From Gadus chalcogrammus (lineage: Eukaryota > Chordata > Actinopteri > Gadiformes > Gadidae): a stretch of DNA of 64,000 bases. The position numbers and the translations under genes were made by a program. Under the pieces are notes generated by a model. It saw nothing but the letters and a program-made list of their open reading frames with translations. It had not been told where the DNA came from and did no database searches. Below are positions 63,593-64,000 of this stretch, piece by piece. The DNA is taken from assembly GCF_026213295.1 (NCBI RefSeq), contig NC_079419.1, positions 20,774,830-20,838,829 of the forward strand. Reading direction: 5' to 3'. The stretch's first letter is position 1. The number at the start of each line of letters is the position of its first letter.

Positions 63593-63998
63593 GAGCGTTT
63601 TCACGACGTTCGTTACCAACGATGCTTTCGGGAAACGGTGTGAAAAATGTACGATGCTCATACGACGCACTTCACGATCCAATTAGGCTAACGATGCTTT
63701 CGGGAAACTGGGCCCTGGAGTCCTCGTGAGCTAAGAGCGTTTTCACGACGTTCGTTATCAACGATGCTTTCGGGAAACGGTGTGAAAAATGTACGATGCT
63801 CATACGACGCACTTCACGATCCAATTAGGCTAACGATGCTTTCGGGAAACTGGGCCCTGGAGTCCTCGTTAGCTAAGAGCGTTTTCACGACGTTCGTTAT
63901 CAACGATGCTTTCGGGAAACGGTGTGAAAAATGTACGATGCTCGGATGACGCACTTCACGATCCACTTAGGCTAACGAAGATTTCGGGAAACTGGGCC
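63593..63998. repeat. 142-bp tandem repeat, about three copies
   Basis: GAGCGTTTTCACGACGTTCG starts copies at 63593, 63735 and 63877, each 142 bp apart. Each unit holds AACGATGCTTTCGGGAAAC twice and GGGCCC once, so it is built from the end sequence of the surrounding element. The tract reaches the window end. Confidence 0.93.
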
Positions 63999-64000
63999 AA

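Larger units (their letters stand above)
61049..63998. mobile_element. DNA-transposon-like region, ends GGGCC..GTTTCC
   Basis: The left end GGGCCTCGTTTCCTGATAAC and the right end TTTCGGGAAACTGGGCC are related in inverse orientation, with CGATGGATC/GATCCA-type inner matches. The inside holds a nested Harbinger element and terminal-type tandem repeats. No target duplication is visible because the window ends two bases later. Confidence 0.55.

Overview
The window is vertebrate, almost certainly teleost fish, DNA. The signs are long (GT)n, (GATA)n and (TA)n tracts, HARBI1-type PIF/Harbinger elements, hAT- and TTAA-target short DNA elements, a 5'-truncated CR1/L2/Rex-like LINE, a DUF6729-type multi-exon gene and vertebrate-type tRNA-Asn. 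No complete ordinary protein-coding gene is recognisable. Most open frames are microsatellite translations or read-through of tRNA genes.

Layout. (1) 1-12524 is mostly unique, non-coding flank with microsatellites, short tandem duplications, two inverted-repeat MITE candidates, a 32-bp minisatellite and a TACGCGCGTA-rich patch. A 100-N assembly gap lies at 12525-12624. (2) 13528-48382 is dominated by a tandem array of a ~687-bp monomer, each carrying one minus-strand tRNA-Asn(GTT) gene or a derivative. I count 38 tRNA-Asn copies or remnants, five of them identical to the consensus. Sub-types recur in a fixed order: 6-nt insertion, GAU anticodon, altered acceptor, A31G. This defines a four-monomer higher-order repeat of 2754-2755 bp. 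The array is interrupted by a 1.5-kb Harbinger element (17970-19474, CTG target duplication), a 0.9-kb fold-back element with TTAA target duplication (31458-32355), a DUF6729-type gene fragment (41102-44830) and a LINE (45043-46374). Its left edge has a 604-bp direct repeat. Its right edge is degenerate and holds a tRNA-Lys-derived pseudogene with an amber anticodon.

(3) 48690-51628 is mostly unique, with an hAT MITE that has a perfect 8-bp target duplication. (4) 51629-57107 is a 5.5-kb nested inverted repeat. Its ~2.5-kb arms contain mirrored AC/GT, poly-G/poly-C and LTR-like stretches, plus a second palindrome in the left arm. I cannot assign it to a known family. (5) 57108-61048 shows nothing recognisable apart from a GT tract. 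(6) 61049 to the window end is a DNA-transposon-like region with 142-bp tandem repeats. Nested in it is a 1.2-kb Harbinger element that keeps a HARBI1 N-terminal remnant, a LINE-tail insertion and two tRNA-like sequences.

The strongest candidates for something new are the tRNA-Asn array (higher-order structure, GAU-anticodon subfamily, a pol III terminator in only a minority of copies) and the large nested palindrome. Family names come from recognising motifs by eye. No database or alignment search was run.
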